A stretch of DNA of 64,000 bases, taken from NCBI GenBank assembly GCA_002155105.1, contig MUZD01000008.1:1-64000 (forward strand), written 5' to 3'. Made by a program: the position numbers and the translations under genes. Source of the DNA: Sedimentibacter sp. SX930 (GTDB lineage Bacteria > Bacillota > Bacilli > Lactobacillales > Aerococcaceae). Numbering within the stretch: the stretch's first letter is position 1; every line of letters begins with the position of its first letter. The notes under the pieces were generated by a model. The model was not told where the DNA came from, did no database searches, and saw only the letters and a list, made by a program, of their open reading frames with translations. Below are positions 1 through 6,854 of the stretch, piece after piece.

Positions 1-1
1 T

Positions 2-319
2 CGCAGCAAGGATGTTGTTGAAAAAGCCTTCGGCAATTTAAAAGAGCGCCTCAACTTCAGAAGAATGCAAGTTTCATCCGAATTGTCCCTGAATGGGAAG
101 CTTTTTGTGGAATTCATCGCCTTAATCTACTTATCCTACGTGAAAAAGAAGATGCAGGATGCCGAGCTATTTAACCAATGGACCCTTCAAGGTGTACTGG
201 ACGAACTGGACATGATTGAATTATTTGAGGCCCCCGGGCACGGTCGCGTGTTGGGAGAGGTTACGACGAAGCAGAAGGAATTATACGAGGCGTTAGGCGT
301 TGCCCTTCCCTCGTTATAA
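2..319 (+). mobile_element. IS transposase, C-terminal fragment (IS1634/IS4-like DDE type)
   Basis: The open frame enters from the left edge and ends at a TAA. About 105 residues are visible. The stretch KDVVEKAFGNLKERLNFRRM followed by a helical FVEFIALIYLSYVKKKM segment resembles the catalytic-Glu end of DDE transposases of the IS1634/IS4 group, where E-K-x-F-x-x-L-K-x-R contains the third catalytic acid. The rest lies outside the window, so integrity cannot be judged. The transposase end runs into a broken dehydrogenase gene on the opposite strand, which points to a real insertion. The family assignment is from memory of motifs; DDE transposase is firmer than the exact IS family. Confidence 0.75.
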
Positions 320-508
320 ATTCCGGGAATTCAGGTTGCATGAGACATAGATGTATTTCCCCTCAAAGGGCGACAGTTCCCTTTGAGCTGTTTCCTCGAG
401 CTTTTCGCCTCTACCAGAGAGCGTAACATTACATCCGGCTCGCAGAAACTCGGTTGCCATAGCAAAGCCAAGACCACGGGTGCTACCCGTTATCACAATG
501 TTTTTCAT
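314..508 (-). pseudogene. Short-chain dehydrogenase/reductase, 5' fragment cut by the IS
   Basis: The first about 59 residues are a normal start of a Rossmann-fold SDR: MKNIVITGSTRGLGFAMATEFL carries the TGxxxGxG nucleotide-binding motif at residues 7-14, then the SGR segment that often binds NADP. After VSCN at about residue 59 the frame leaves the family pattern, adds six residues encoded by the neighbouring IS end and stops. Full SDRs are about 250 residues, so three quarters of the gene is missing. A good AGGA-type ribosome binding site lies just upstream. The junction near position 335 is the likely IS boundary. Confidence 0.75.
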
Positions 509-655
509 AAAATTCCTCCGTTAGTGTGGATTCAGCCATTCCCGAAGAGGCAGGAGATTCCCTCTCTTGTGCCGTCAAAACCGTTCATTACAACATGATT
601 TCGCAAACGCTTTCTTCGCAACTTATTATATCATACCGCTATAGACTGCCAGTGG

Positions 656-706
656 AAAAAAAAAGCCGCAAGGAAAATCATTATTCATGACAGTCCTTGC
701 GGCTTT
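656..706 (-). terminator. Intrinsic terminator after the diguanylate cyclase gene
   Basis: Stem of 13 bp (662-674 with 694-706, core AGCCGCAAGGA) with an A-run on the plus side that reads as a U-tract in minus-strand RNA. It lies 54 bp past the stop of the GGDEF gene. The hairpin including its loop closely resembles the terminator at 4201-4243. Confidence 0.75.
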
Positions 707-759
707 AGATAACGGTTAAAAAATTCTATTGATAACCTATTTTTTAGCATTTCTTCCTA

Positions 760-1707
760 CTAACCAACCACTTTGTTCCTTCCGGACTTTTTAGCTTCAT
801 ATAATTTCTTGTCTGAACGGTGAATCAGAGTCTCATAGTCTATCATTTCTTCGCTAGTTATAGTATAAAGTCCAAAACTTGAAGTTAGCTTAATCTTTTC
901 TCCATTATAGCTGAAAACTGTATCTTCAATGGCTTTTCTCATTCTATCAGCGATAACTCCTGCGATTTTTTTATCTGTATTTGTTAAGCAGACAATAAAC
1001 TCTTCACCGCCAAATCTGGCAATCCAATCCACATCTTGTCTTGTGTTTTTCCCAAGGATTCCGGCAACTTCTTTTAATATGTGATCCCCTGCCAAATGAC
1101 CATAGGTGTCATTGACTTTTTTGAAATGATCAATATCTGCCATCAGGACTGAGATTGGTTGATTTTCCAGATGAGATTTGACCATATCTGCAGGTAATCT
1201 TTCAATGATATATCTCTTGTTATAGATTTGTGTCAGCTCATCTGTTACTGCTGCTACATTGGCTTGTTCCAGCAGTCTTTTAATTTCCAAGCTTTCAGTT
1301 AACTCTCTGTCACCAAGAATCATGCTTTTTGTAACGTTTTTTAAAAGTTCAACTACAACCATTCTATCTTCTATTTTTACAGGTATTGCTGTAACCATAA
1401 TGATTTTATCAAGAGAAGTTTCTATTTTGATAAAAGTGTCATTTTCATTGTAGGCTCTCATGGAAATACAATTCTTGCATACCGTACCTTTCCCCCATAT
1501 GCCAAAACAGGCTTCCAGAACCGGCATGAATTCTTCTTGATTTTTATTTTTAACAAATAAGACTTCTTTTTTAATCGGGTCTACAATCCTTACCTGTTCA
1601 TACATTTTTTCAAATGTTGTCAATTGACTTATGAGTGTCTGAAACCCCTTCAAATTTATTTCTACCTTAATCACCTCATCTTTAGATTTATCGTTACAGC
1701 AAAGCAT
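760..1707 (-). CDS. Diguanylate cyclase (GGDEF) with N-terminal sensor-like domain
   Basis: 315 residues. The C-terminal half (about 150-315) is a GGDEF domain that makes cyclic di-GMP from two GTP: the active-site signature is RFGGEEF at about residue 233, preceded by the metal- and substrate-binding segment MADIDHFKKVNDTYGH. The N-terminal half lacks membrane helices and looks like a cytosolic PAS-like sensor; a CKNC pair at about residues 77-80 could bind a metal or sense redox, but that is inference. A linker helix (about 128-155) joins them. No EAL or HD-GYP partner is visible in the window. The ATG at 1707 has only a weak ribosome binding site; a TATAAT-like -10 lies about 35 bp upstream. 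Single-gene transcription unit ended by the hairpin at 656-706. Confidence 0.9.
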   Translation of the reverse strand: MLCCNDKSKDEVIKVEINLKGFQTLISQLTTFEKMYEQVRIVDPIKKEVLFVKNKNQEEFMPVLEACFGIWGKGTVCKNCISMRAYNENDTFIKIETSLDKIIMVTAIPVKIEDRMVVVELLKNVTKSMILGDRELTESLEIKRLLEQANVAAVTDELTQIYNKRYIIERLPADMVKSHLENQPISVLMADIDHFKKVNDTYGHLAGDHILKEVAGILGKNTRQDVDWIARFGGEEFIVCLTNTDKKIAGVIADRMRKAIEDTVFSYNGEKIKLTSSFGLYTITSEEMIDYETLIHRSDKKLYEAKKSGRNKVVG

Positions 1708-1890
1708 ACCCTATTTTCTCATTTTTTTCATTTCAATTATACCATAGGTAATTTCTACCGAAAATTCAAAGGCCACATGAATAGGATTCTTCCTGATGAA
1801 CAAATGGATAAGAATGAACTTCCATATCCCGTATTTCACCATTAGACAATCTATGTCGAAAGTTAACTCACTTTAAACCGCACTCAAAAC

Positions 1891-1937
1891 AAAAAAAACC
1901 TGAAAATAACGTAAATACGCCATTCTCAAGGGTTTTT
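1891..1937 (-). terminator. Imperfect intrinsic terminator after the VOC gene
   Basis: AAAACC at 1896 pairs with GGTTTT ending near 1936, extended by the partly paired TGAAAAT/ATTCTCA arms; the plus-strand A-run gives a U-tract to minus-strand RNA. It starts 5 bp beyond the VOC stop codon. Confidence 0.55.
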
Positions 1938-1941
1938 ACAT

Positions 1942-2331
1942 TTATTTGTTGAATGAACCAATTTCAATAAGGTTCCCTTCAGGGTCAGCGATATAGCATG
2001 TACGTTGGCCCCAAGGCTGAGTAGTAGGCTCCAAGATAGGGACTGCACCTTTGGATACGACTTCATTAAAAGTCAAATCAACCGCATCATAGTTATCGAC
2101 GCTTAGGGCAATTTCATAATGCCCATTAATTTCATTCGCATAACCAAAGGCTCTGTTTGTCATCTTTTCAAAGTCTGTCCGACGATACAATAAAAACAAG
2201 GTTCCATCCTTTACCAAATACACATTCGATGCGTTTTCATCTTCCCGGATTTCAAAATTCAGAACATCCCTATAAAAGCGGACCATCGCTGCCATGTCTT
2301 TTACGAAGATCCCAAAACCATCAAGTTTCAT
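1942..2331 (-). CDS. VOC-superfamily protein (glyoxalase/bleomycin-resistance fold)
   Basis: 129 residues, the usual size of a single-domain VOC protein made of two beta-alpha-beta-beta-beta units. The opening MKLDGFGIFVKDMAAMVRFYRDVLNFEI and the closing PWGQRTCYIADPEGNLIEIGSF are the typical first strand/helix and last strand of the family; the E in LIEIG is a usual metal-ligand position. Substrate cannot be told: the family covers glyoxalase, dioxygenase, fosfomycin and bleomycin resistance members. Start ATG at 2331 has a clear GGAGG site. It is its own unit, 151 bp from the hydrolase gene upstream. Confidence 0.85.
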   Translation of the reverse strand: MKLDGFGIFVKDMAAMVRFYRDVLNFEIREDENASNVYLVKDGTLFLLYRRTDFEKMTNRAFGYANEINGHYEIALSVDNYDAVDLTFNEVVSKGAVPILEPTTQPWGQRTCYIADPEGNLIEIGSFNK

Positions 2332-2482
2332 AGTGTTTCCTCCGATTATTGTTCATCGTATATTGCCCCTCGCAGTTTGTATTCTCCATTTCTTCCACTA
2401 TTGAGACACGTACAACTCCCTGCCCCGATGCTTCTCTTTCTGCTGCTTCCTTGTATTCCTTTATATGTTTTGGAAAGGTTTA

Positions 2483-2986
2483 TTATCCTTGTAATTTTCC
2501 AGTAAATTCGACGAGCGTCTTGACCTCACAGCCTTTGTCTGCGTAATAACGGAGCATTTCGTCCATCTTTTTCAGGTCATAACTGGTGACACAGTCAGAA
2601 ATGACACGCACTGTGTAGCCGGCCTTGGCCATGTTGAAGCAGGTGGATTTCACGCAGGCGGTGGCATCCGCACCGGTGATATAAAACTCGTTTATGCCGT
2701 TTGCCTCGATAAATGCGGCAAATTCCTCACTTGTCAGAGCGTTGCCCTTGGTTTTCAGGAAGATGTTTCCCGAAACGATCTTCATCTCGGGAACAAGCTC
2801 TGCGCCTTTTGTATCCGGCTTGAAGGTGCGTGTACCTGCGGAAAGATTGTTGTGCCTGATGTACACAACGTGCATTCCCTTGCTCACAGCCCAATCTATG
2901 GCAGTGTTGATGTTATCAATGATTTCCTTATAGTGTTTCGTGATGTCGTTCTGAATATCTATAATAACAAGTGCTTTCGTCTCCAT
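2483..2986 (-). CDS. Isochorismatase-like cysteine hydrolase
   Basis: 167 residues, typical for this alpha/beta hydrolase family that cleaves amides or vinyl ethers (nicotinamidase, isochorismatase, N-carbamoyl hydrolases). The catalytic triad is visible: Asp in VIIDIQND (about residue 10), Lys in FLKTKGNAL (about 80) and the nucleophilic Cys in GADATACVKSTCFNMAKAGY (about 113). The cis-peptide region before the Cys is also conserved. Substrate is not predictable from sequence. Start ATG at 2986 has an AAGGAGCGG ribosome binding site. It sits next to the broken rlmCD 3'-end copy, which ends at 3014. Confidence 0.85.
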   Translation of the reverse strand: METKALVIIDIQNDITKHYKEIIDNINTAIDWAVSKGMHVVYIRHNNLSAGTRTFKPDTKGAELVPEMKIVSGNIFLKTKGNALTSEEFAAFIEANGINEFYITGADATACVKSTCFNMAKAGYTVRVISDCVTSYDLKKMDEMLRYYADKGCEVKTLVEFTGKLQG

Positions 2987-3013
2987 ATCTGTCCGCTCCT
3001 TATGTTTATTAGG

Positions 3014-3121
3014 TTATATATGTCTCACTGGAAACCGATCTGTCGTCCCATCCTGTTTTCGTGACATCAACACTACCGTCTCAACATGGGTTGAGTGTAC
3101 ACAATGTACGTCATAGCACTA
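3014..3121 (-). pseudogene. 3'-end remnant of a TrmA/RlmD-family rRNA methyltransferase gene (copy c)
   Basis: Read on the minus strand, an open frame from 3121 to the TAA at 3014 contains THVETVVLMSRK, the conserved C-terminal end of 23S rRNA uracil-C5 methyltransferases. Nothing upstream in frame belongs to the family, so only the tail is left. The intact relative, rlmCD, ends at 4259 and another tail lies at 3945-4089. The 10-mer GAGTGTACAC (3093-3102, plus strand) inside this remnant recurs at 3951-3960 in the other tail. The 3' ends of rum/rlmD genes are known insertion sites for integrative elements in streptococci. Confidence 0.55.
3093..3102 (+). repeat. 10-bp direct repeat GAGTGTACAC, left copy (candidate attachment core)
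   Basis: Identical to 3951-3960, same orientation, 858 bp apart. The two copies bracket the AT-rich orphan gene and both lie in broken rlmCD-like 3' ends. Ten bases could match by chance, but both being in the same kind of gene remnant makes an insertion footprint plausible. Confidence 0.4.
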
Positions 3122-3216
3122 CATACGTTCCAGGGAACATATCCACAAACCTATTAACGATAGTAACGAATGTACACCCACCACAGCCACACCAAAACAA
3201 TAATTCTACTATGCTA

Positions 3217-3909
3217 CTAAATATCTCTACATATTATTTGGGTTCTATCATTAATAATTTTTATACACTCATCTATATAACTATTATATTTTTCTATTGT
3301 ATCAACTGATTCTAAAAAAATTTTCAAACTACTAAATCTATCTTTTTTAAAAAATTTCTCAACATCTTTTTCAAAACAAAGTAACTCTTTCTTTCTGTCA
3401 AGCAAAATTTCATACCAATCTCTAAACTGATAGAAGAATAATCCTGGTATATCCATAAATCCCATATTCTGATTTCCTTTTAGAGTATTCCCTCCTGGCC
3501 ATATTGGGATAACATTGCCAACCTTAAAATACACCTTAACAAATTGATTCATTGTTTCATTTAAACTCTCAACATTTATTCCGGCTATTTTTTCTGTTTG
3601 CAACATTAACAAAAAATTAGCACTACTCAAAATTTGATTATATTTATTATCTCTCCCGGTTCTAACCCATATTTTATTATTATCTGTTCTAAATATCCCT
3701 TCTAACTCTTTGTTATATACCCACACTCCAATTGCATATATTCCCAAAAAAGAAAAAAGTACGTCAGCTAATTTTTCACCACCACACAATTCAGTATATT
3801 CACTATTACATTTTTCAACTGAAGCTGGTGCTATATTGTTATTGGTCTTCCACTGTAAAAATTCATTAACCGAACCAATTGGCAATTGTACCTCGATATT
3901 TCCACTCAT
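3217..3909 (-). CDS. Orphan protein of unknown function, AT-rich
   Basis: 230 residues from the ATG at 3909; a TTG two codons upstream is possible. The AAGAG before the ATG is a modest ribosome binding site. I do not recognise the family. It has no signal peptide or membrane helix; it is rich in Asn, Lys and aromatic residues and has a conserved-looking block GNVIPIWPGGNTLKG at about 135-150. Base composition is clearly more AT-rich than its neighbours, with runs of A/T codons, which suggests recent transfer. It lies alone between two broken rlmCD tails and a pair of GAGTGTACAC direct repeats, so it is probably cargo of a small inserted element. A defence or toxin role is possible but unsupported. 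Confidence 0.7.
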   Translation of the reverse strand: MSGNIEVQLPIGSVNEFLQWKTNNNIAPASVEKCNSEYTELCGGEKLADVLFSFLGIYAIGVWVYNKELEGIFRTDNNKIWVRTGRDNKYNQILSSANFLLMLQTEKIAGINVESLNETMNQFVKVYFKVGNVIPIWPGGNTLKGNQNMGFMDIPGLFFYQFRDWYEILLDRKKELLCFEKDVEKFFKKDRFSSLKIFLESVDTIEKYNSYIDECIKIINDRTQIICRDI

Positions 3910-3944
3910 TTTCAACTCTTCACATCCATCCTATAGCTTCAACT

Positions 3945-4089
3945 AGTCTCGAGTGTACACTTTAGACATCAGGCACACGCTCTCCACATGCAGGGTTTGC
4001 GGGAACAGACCCTCTGGTTGGGTGCTGCCTACGCTGTAGCTGCCTTCGTGGAATAACGGCAGGTCGCGTGCCATTGCAGCTGGGTTGCA
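3945..4089 (-). pseudogene. 3'-end remnant of a second RlmCD-like methyltransferase gene (copy b)
   Basis: On the minus strand, codons from 4089 read CNPAAMARDLPLF, then SVGSTQPEGLFPQTLHVESV and CLMSK, ending in VYTRD and a TAG at about 3945. This is the last about 48 residues of the TrmA/RlmD family, starting at the catalytic Cys (CNP) itself; the same segment of intact rlmCD reads CNPATMARDLQLFHEGGYSV. Upstream of the Cys codon the frame is lost, so only the end survives. It matches the neighbouring intact gene closely at DNA level (compare 3990-4090 with 4290-4405) but with several codon differences, so it is a diverged paralogue or an element-borne copy of the gene end. Confidence 0.75.
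3951..3960 (+). repeat. 10-bp direct repeat GAGTGTACAC, right copy (candidate attachment core)
   Basis: Identical to 3093-3102. It overlaps the last codons of the remnant at 3945-4089. AGTGTACACT within it is itself a palindrome. Confidence 0.4.
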
Positions 4090-4200
4090 CATGCAGAGGT
4101 TATTCCGAAAGCCGATTAAAAAAAGATTTCATTCCATCACAGTCATTATAGACTCTTTGGCTGGCCATCGCTAAGTGCAACCTCTTTTTGAATGCAAAAA

Positions 4201-4243
4201 AATCCGCAAGAACCGTCATCATTCATGACGGTCCTTGCGGATT
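4201..4243 (-). terminator. Intrinsic terminator after rlmCD, probably bidirectional
   Basis: Near-perfect 19-bp stem (AATCCGCAAG..ACCGTCAT with ATGACGGT..CTTGCGGATT) around a short loop, flanked by an A-run on the left (U-tract for minus RNA) and T-run on the right. It lies 16 bp past the rlmCD stop codon. Its arms and loop match the hairpin at 662-706 at most positions. Confidence 0.85.
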
Positions 4244-4258
4244 ACTATTTTTTTCCTA

Positions 4259-5641
4259 TTATTTGTTGCGTGTCAACGCCACGACTGACTCAACATGCAA
4301 AGTTTGCGGGAAAAGATCCACTGGCTGGATGCTGCCTACGCTGTAGCCACCTTCGTGGAATAACTGTAGGTCGCGTGCCATTGTAGCTGGGTTGCAGCTG
4401 ACGTAGACGATGCGCTCAGGAGCGATTTCCAAAGCAGCTTCGATGAAGGCCGGTTCCAAGCCTTTGCGTGGAGGATCGACAACCAAGACATCGGCTTTGA
4501 CGCCTTCGGCAGCCCATTTCGGCATCACTTCTTCGGCAGCGCCGATTTCGAAGGTAATGTTTTCGATGTTGTTTGCAGCGGCATTCATTTCAGCCATTTT
4601 GACGGCATCGGGAACAACTTCCATCGCATACACGTGCTTCGCTTTTTCAGCCAATGACAAGGAGATTGTTCCGATTCCGCAATAGGCATCGATGACGGTT
4701 TCTTCGCCAGTCAATTGTGCAGCTTCGATCGCCAATTTATAAAGTTTTTCCGTTTGGATCGGGTTCACTTGATAGAATGAGCGGGAAGAGATAGCAAATG
4801 TATGGCCCATCAGTTTGTCGTGATAAACGTCTTCACCGTGCAGAACGATGGTTTCGTCACCCAGAATGACATTGTTTTGTTTCGGGTTCACGTTTTGGAC
4901 GATGCTGACCACTTCCGGTAAAGCTTCCAAAATAGCTGGAATGATTTTGCTTTGCGGGAACAGTTTCGCCGTACGCGTCACCAAGACAACCATCATTTCG
5001 CCTGTGTAATAACCGCGGCGGATCATGATGTGACGGATATTTCCTGTATGTTTCTTCTCATCGTATGCTTTCACGTTGAATTCTTGCAGAATGTCACGGA
5101 CTTTTACGATTGCTTCATCGATTTTTGGATCCTGGATCTGGAAGTTTTCCATCGGGATCAATTCATGGGTGTTGGTGCGGAAGAATCCGGTTACCAATTT
5201 GCCGTCTTTTTGACGTACTGGGATCTGTGCTTTGTTGCGGTATCCCCATGGATTTTCCATTCCGATTGTCGGTTTGACTTCGACTTCAGGCATTTTGGCG
5301 ATGCGTTTCATCACTTGCTCGACGTTGTTCTTTTTGAATGCCAATTGGGCAGAGTAACGCAAGTTCTGCAATGGCATCGTACCAACGCGTGTTCCTTTAA
5401 CATCACGTGTCGGAATACGGTCAGGAGAACTGCTCAGTCTTTCCTCAATGCGGGCGAATCCAAAAGATTTGCCGACTTTCGTCACTTTGATGGTGGCCCT
5501 TTCGCCCGGTAGTCCATCCGCTACAAATAATGGATAACCCTCAACTTTTGCGACACCCATACCTTCTGACGTTAAGTCCTCAAATGTTACAGTCATCTTC
5601 TCATTTTTTATTACCGGTGCTACCGTATATTGTTTTTTCAT
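4259..5641 (-). CDS. rlmCD: 23S rRNA (uracil-C5)-methyltransferase RlmCD
   Basis: 460 residues, the size of B. subtilis RlmCD (YefA), which uses S-adenosylmethionine to methylate 23S rRNA uridines. Domains: N-terminal TRAM RNA-binding domain (about 10-70), a central RNA-recognition region, then the Rossmann methyltransferase domain with the SAM loop DAYCGIGTISLSLAE (about 318), DPPRKGL (about 391) and catalytic Cys in VSCNPATMARDL (about 415). No Fe-S cysteine set is seen, as expected for the Gram-positive type. The ATG at 5641 has a GAGGAG ribosome binding site. Its 3' end is followed within 1.3 kb by two broken copies of the same gene end, suggesting that this gene end attracts insertions. 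Confidence 0.92.
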   Translation of the reverse strand: MKKQYTVAPVIKNEKMTVTFEDLTSEGMGVAKVEGYPLFVADGLPGERATIKVTKVGKSFGFARIEERLSSSPDRIPTRDVKGTRVGTMPLQNLRYSAQLAFKKNNVEQVMKRIAKMPEVEVKPTIGMENPWGYRNKAQIPVRQKDGKLVTGFFRTNTHELIPMENFQIQDPKIDEAIVKVRDILQEFNVKAYDEKKHTGNIRHIMIRRGYYTGEMMVVLVTRTAKLFPQSKIIPAILEALPEVVSIVQNVNPKQNNVILGDETIVLHGEDVYHDKLMGHTFAISSRSFYQVNPIQTEKLYKLAIEAAQLTGEETVIDAYCGIGTISLSLAEKAKHVYAMEVVPDAVKMAEMNAAANNIENITFEIGAAEEVMPKWAAEGVKADVLVVDPPRKGLEPAFIEAALEIAPERIVYVSCNPATMARDLQLFHEGGYSVGSIQPVDLFPQTLHVESVVALTRNK

Positions 5642-5799
5642 GTGTACTCCTCAGTTCATAATTTTTCATTCAGATTCATTATACCAAAAAAGAAGGCTAC
5701 CCGATACAGCAAGCCCATTTGTTTGGAAAAAATAAGTACTTTCTCATAATATCGCCTGTTGCAGCGCGTCTTATCAATAGGAAGTTTCGCTCGCGTTCA

Positions 5800-5805
5800 G
5801 TATAA
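5800..5805 (+). promoter_or_regulatory. Candidate -10 box (TATAAT) for the VOC gene at 5861
   Basis: A perfect TATAAT lies 55 bp before the start codon in the 219-bp divergent gap between rlmCD and this gene. No good TTGACA-like box is seen 16-18 bp upstream, so the -35 is weak or absent. Confidence 0.4.
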
Positions 5806-5860
5806 TAGAAGTATATAGACCAGTTACTGACAGGTATAGGAAGAAAGCGAGGATGACAAA

Positions 5861-6259
5861 ATGAGCGGACAACGGATTATTCCCTTTTTGACGTTACCGG
5901 GGACTGCAGAAGCAGCGATGCACTTTTATGTTTCCATTTTCCCGAATTCCAGCGTGACCTCCCTCACCAAGATCGATGAGGACGAACACGGGGAAGGCGG
6001 TCGCGTGATCAATGAGCAGTTTGTTTTGAATGGACAGGATTTCATGGCGATGGATATGGAAGAAGATTTTTTGCCGGATATGACTTGGGCCGTTTCCCTC
6101 TACGTGGACTGCGAAGATGAAGCCAGCTTCGATAACTACTATGATTCCTTATCCGCGGATGGCGTTGTGATGATGGGTCCTGAAGCAGTCGGAGAATTGC
6201 GTGCGGTAGCTTGGGTGACCGACCAATTCGGAGTTACTTGGCAATTAGTTTGGAAATAA
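5861..6259 (+). CDS. VOC-family protein, PhnB-like
   Basis: 132 residues. The start MSGQRIIPFLTLPGTAEAAMHFYVSIFPNSS and the later VNEQFVLNGQDFMAMD-like block with the closing QFGVTWQLVWK are hallmarks of the PhnB/3-demethylubiquinone methyltransferase-like branch of the VOC superfamily, where most members have unknown substrates. An extended strand-helix repeat gives one VOC fold. The gene is the only plus-strand gene in the first 29 kb apart from the IS end. It has a GAAAGCGAGGATGACAAA leader with a GAGG site and its own strong terminator. Substrate not assignable. Confidence 0.82.
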   Translation: MSGQRIIPFLTLPGTAEAAMHFYVSIFPNSSVTSLTKIDEDEHGEGGRVINEQFVLNGQDFMAMDMEEDFLPDMTWAVSLYVDCEDEASFDNYYDSLSADGVVMMGPEAVGELRAVAWVTDQFGVTWQLVWK

Positions 6260-6262
6260 TAC

Positions 6263-6299
6263 GAATGGGCTGCCCCAGTTTGGGGGCAGCCCATTCTTT
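6263..6299 (+). terminator. Strong intrinsic terminator between convergent genes
   Basis: GAATGGGCTGCCCC pairs with GGGGCAGCCCATTC over 14 bp around a short loop, followed by TTCTTT. It starts 3 bp after the VOC stop codon and lies between that gene and the convergent lipoprotein gene. Confidence 0.85.
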
Positions 6300-6333
6300 G
6301 CGGTTATCGGACAACCTCGGACATTCTCGCCTG

Positions 6334-6744
6334 TTATTCTGCCGCCAGTAATGCCGGCAGGTCTGCAACGGTGTCCAGATTGACGGACCCGACCGCTTTG
6401 CCATTCTCCAGCCTGATCAAGAGCGGAACGAACGCGACGCCGTAGGTATCCAGCACCTCATCATAGTTGACATCATTGACGCGCTTTTTCGTATTGTAGT
6501 AATAAGCGATCTGCCCGTTTTCCATCAATTCCTCTTCCAGTATCGGACGAAATTCCTTGCAGTAGGGACAATCATCGAAGCCAAAATAGAGGTAGGCCAC
6601 ATCCTTCGCGACCACTTCTTCGTATTCCGATTCATTTACGATGGCCACTATCGGAGAATTTGCCGCTTTCCCGCAGGATGCAAACACCATCATCAGTGCG
6701 CTCAAAAATAATATGGACAAAAATTTCTTCTGTTTTTTCGGCAT
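6334..6744 (-). CDS. Thioredoxin-fold lipoprotein
   Basis: 136 residues from the ATG at 6744, chosen because AAGGGG precedes it and the protein then opens with a proper lipoprotein signal: MPKKQKKF, a hydrophobic run and lipobox FASC (Cys at about 25). Longer starts at 6765 or 6816 have no good ribosome binding site. The mature part is thioredoxin-like with FDDCPYCKEF, a CxxC redox motif, at about 62-65, and a later VPLLIRLENGK with the cis-Pro position. Likely a membrane-anchored extracytoplasmic thiol oxidoreductase or bacteriocin-transport-accessory-like protein. The partner is unknown. Confidence 0.82.
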   Translation of the reverse strand: MPKKQKKFLSILFLSALMMVFASCGKAANSPIVAIVNESEYEEVVAKDVAYLYFGFDDCPYCKEFRPILEEELMENGQIAYYYNTKKRVNDVNYDEVLDTYGVAFVPLLIRLENGKAVGSVNLDTVADLPALLAAE

Positions 6745-6794
6745 ACGGCAGGTCCCCTTTTGCATGAATCTTTCTTTTTTCAAGTATAACAAAA

Positions 6795-6837
6795 AATGCC
6801 CGATAGCTCTCGTCAAAACACCGAGAGACCGGGCATT
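6795..6837 (-). terminator. Intrinsic terminator after dgkB
   Basis: AATGCCCG(at)AGCTCTCG pairs with CGAGAGACCGGGCATT; an A6 run on the plus-strand left side gives the U-tract. It starts 18 bp beyond the dgkB stop. Confidence 0.75.
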
Positions 6838-6854
6838 CTTTCTATTTTCATTTG

